The position numbers were made by a program, and so were the translations under genes. This document shows positions 6,929-8,702 of a stretch of 8,702 nt of DNA, piece after piece. Origin of the DNA: Planctomycetales bacterium (GTDB lineage Bacteria > Planctomycetota > Planctomycetia > Isosphaerales > Isosphaeraceae). Location: the NCBI GenBank assembly GCA_027451455.1, contig DAIDJI010000191.1, positions 1-8,702 on the forward strand, written 5' to 3'. Numbering within the stretch: the first letter of the stretch is position 1; each line of letters begins with the position of its first letter. The notes under the pieces are model-generated. The model had not been told where the DNA came from and ran no database searches. It saw nothing but the letters and a program-made list of their open reading frames with translations.

Positions 6929-8702
6929 TCAATCGCGGTCGTGCCCGTGGTGGTGATCGTGGCCGTGGTGATCGTGGCCGTGCGCTCCGGCTTCGAGGAT
7001 CTGCCGAGAGGCCGGCGACGGCTTGAGGAACCGGTCTGTGTAGTGCGAGCCGAGGATCAGGTCGGTCTGGCACTGTTCGTGGCCGGCCGGGGCCGGGAAG
7101 AACGAGTAGAGGACCGGCATCAGGTAGCGGGTCAGGAAGAGCGTCACCAGCATCCCGCCGACCACGACGATCGCCAGCGGTCTCTGAGCCTGAGAGCCGA
7201 TCGAGGTGGCGACGGCCGCCGGCAGAAGTCCGAGCGCTGCGGTGAGCGAGGTCATGACGACCGGCCGGACCCGCAGTTCGGCCCCACGCAGCAGGGATTC
7301 CTTCACCGGAAGGCCCGCCGCCCTCATCTGGTTGAAGTACGAGATCAGCAGAACGCCGTCCTGCACCGCGACGCCGAAGATGGAGATGAACCCGACCGCC
7401 GCCGAGATCGAGAAGGGCGTTCCGGTCAGTTTCAGCGCCCAGATGCCCCCCATCGTGGCCGCGACCACGTTGGACATCACCAGCAGCGCGTCCTTCATCG
7501 AGTTGAACGCCGTGTAGAGCAGGATCAGGATCAGCCCGATCGAGAGCGGGACGATGTACATCAGCCGCTCGTTGGCCTGCTGCATCTGCGCAAACTCGCC
7601 GGCCCAGTCCACGTTGTAGCCTTTCGGCAGCAAGGCGCCGTCCTTCGGATCCTCCACCCTGTCTCGAGCATCGTGGATCGTCGAGGCCAGGTCTCGGCCC
7701 TCAACACTGAACTTGATCGGGATGTACCGGCGGTTGTTCTCCCGGTAGATGTACGTCGCGCCCGGCTTGTGCGGCGAGATGTCGGCCAGTTGCTTGAGCG
7801 GAATCCGGGCTCCCGGCTTGCCGTCCTGGCTCGTCGGCGCCTGGACCGGAATCCGGCCGATGATCTCCGGATCGTCGCGCTGCGCGACCGGGAGCCGCAG
7901 GACGATGTCGAACCGCTTCTCCCCCTCGACCATCTGTGTGAACGCACCACCGCCGATCGCCACCTGCACCACCGCCTCGACGTCGGCCACGTTGATCCCG
8001 TACCGGGCGCACTTGTGGCGGTCGATCCGGATCTCCAGGTTCGGCTGCCCGAGGATGTGGAACAACCCCGCGTTGGAGATCCCACGAACGCCGTTCAGAA
8101 TGTTCAGCACCCGCTGACCATATCGCTCCAGGGTCTCCAGGTCGCTGCCGAAAAGCTTGATCGAGTTGGCTCCCTTCACGCCTGAGAGCGCTTCCTCGAC
8201 GTTGTCGCGGATCAGCTGCGAGAAGTTGAAGTTGACCGACGGGAACTTCTCAAACTTCTCCATCAGCTCCTTCTGGATCTGCTCGCGTGTGATGGGCCGG
8301 CGCCAGATCTCGTGGCCGAGGAGCATCACGGGCTCGGTCCGCCACTGCTCCATCGGAATCAGCGGCGCGTTGAGCTCGATGTTGAAGTAGCTGGTCACGT
8401 CAGTGCCGTCGTCGGGGCGGCCGACCTGCGACATCACGCCCCGGATCTCCGGGACCGAGGCGATGACCTCGCGCAGCTTCGGCGCGAACCGGGCCGCCTC
8501 TTCGAGTGTGACCGTTCGCGGCAGGATCGCCCGGATCCAGAGGTTGCCTTCCTCCAGCGGCGGCATGAACTCGCCGCCGAGGTTCGGGACCAGCGAGCAG
8601 GTGAACAGAAACAGCCCGCCCATCCCGGCGAGCAGCGTGTAGCGGTGCCGGAGCAGGCGATCGAGCATCACCAGGTAGCGCAGCTTCATCAGCCGGTCGA
8701 TG
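6929..8702 (-). CDS. Heavy-metal efflux RND permease (CzcA/CusA family), C-terminal half, 5' partial
   Basis: This is the inner-membrane, proton-driven pump subunit of a tripartite metal exporter. The frame is open through the right edge, so the ATG at 8689 is an internal Met and roughly the first 450-500 residues of a normally 1,030-1,080-residue protein are missing. Counting that Met as 1, I see: a membrane helix at about 18-36 (TM7 of the family); GGEFMPPLEEG at 38-48, a heavy-metal RND signature; a large periplasmic porter region to about 370; and helices at about 377-395, 400-421, 427-452, 476-498 and 504-530 (TM8-12). The segment from Arg473 (RVRPVVMTSLTAALGLLPAA) is strongly conserved in the family. 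The protein ends in a His-rich tail with nine His between 570 and 583. The positions of the family's N-terminal proton-relay motif are outside the window. Metal specificity is uncertain. Permease precedes adaptor in this operon. Confidence 0.95.
   Translation of the reverse strand, partial: IDRLMKLRYLVMLDRLLRHRYTLLAGMGGLFLFTCSLVPNLGGEFMPPLEEGNLWIRAILPRTVTLEEAARFAPKLREVIASVPEIRGVMSQVGRPDDGTDVTSYFNIELNAPLIPMEQWRTEPVMLLGHEIWRRPITREQIQKELMEKFEKFPSVNFNFSQLIRDNVEEALSGVKGANSIKLFGSDLETLERYGQRVLNILNGVRGISNAGLFHILGQPNLEIRIDRHKCARYGINVADVEAVVQVAIGGGAFTQMVEGEKRFDIVLRLPVAQRDDPEIIGRIPVQAPTSQDGKPGARIPLKQLADISPHKPGATYIYRENNRRYIPIKFSVEGRDLASTIHDARDRVEDPKDGALLPKGYNVDWAGEFAQMQQANERLMYIVPLSIGLILILLYTAFNSMKDALLVMSNVVAATMGGIWALKLTGTPFSISAAVGFISIFGVAVQDGVLLISYFNQMRAAGLPVKESLLRGAELRVRPVVMTSLTAALGLLPAAVATSIGSQAQRPLAIVVVGGMLVTLFLTRYLMPVLYSFFPAPAGHEQCQTDLILGSHYTDRFLKPSPASRQILEAGAHGHDHHGHDHHHGHDRD
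6950..6982 (-). repeat. 15-base-period tandem repeat coding the permease His-rich tail
   Basis: A 15-base unit (plus-strand GATCGTGGCCGTGGT) is repeated in tandem, with 15-base periodicity over 33 bases. On the minus strand it encodes His/Asp/Gly units such as HDHHG. It suggests that the tail grew by slippage or duplication. Confidence 0.75.

Noticed and set aside
5689..7026. Long plus-strand open frame opposite the adaptor gene
   Set aside because: Its translation is Arg/Val/Asp/Leu-rich and low in complexity, a mirror of GC-rich coding on the other strand. It has no recognisable domain, while the minus strand has a clear adaptor.
6686..8185. Long plus-strand open frame opposite the permease and adaptor
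   Set aside because: Its composition is that of a GC-rich antisense shadow (many Arg, Asp, His, Gln). It crosses two well-supported genes and shows no family motif.

Overview
The window is GC-rich, densely coding bacterial DNA, most likely from a planctomycete (Isosphaeraceae- or Gemmataceae-like; inferred, not proven). The main clue is a secreted protein ending in a DUF1559 domain with the H-X9-DG motif, a family greatly expanded in Planctomycetes. The intergenic spacing and the AAGGAG ribosome site fit this.

Layout. (1) Positions 1-2567, + strand: the 3' part of a large sensor histidine kinase. It has a Cache-like periplasmic sensor, one visible membrane segment, HAMP, PAS, GAF, HisKA and HATPase. 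Its N-terminus lies off the left edge and no response regulator is in view. (2) A 275-base gap with no gene, then positions 2843-5317, + strand: an 824-residue exported protein with a DUF3352-like repeat body and a C-terminal DUF1559 domain that lacks the usual pilin-like N-terminus. (3) Positions 5318-5520: a convergent intergenic gap with two hairpins. The second looks like a bidirectional terminator or REP-like palindrome. (4) Positions 5521-8702, - strand: two genes of a heavy-metal RND efflux operon. The CzcA/CusA-type permease comes first (its 5' half is off the right edge) and ends in a His-rich tail. The periplasmic adaptor follows 46 bases later.

How they work together. The adaptor and permease would form two parts of a tripartite metal export pump; the outer-membrane channel is not in the window. 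The kinase and the DUF1559 protein have no evident functional link to the pump: they point the other way and are separated from it by the terminator. I do not see a clear, wholly new multi-gene system here. The most unusual items are the DUF3352-like/DUF1559 fusion, the His-rich permease tail and the symmetric palindrome between the convergent genes.
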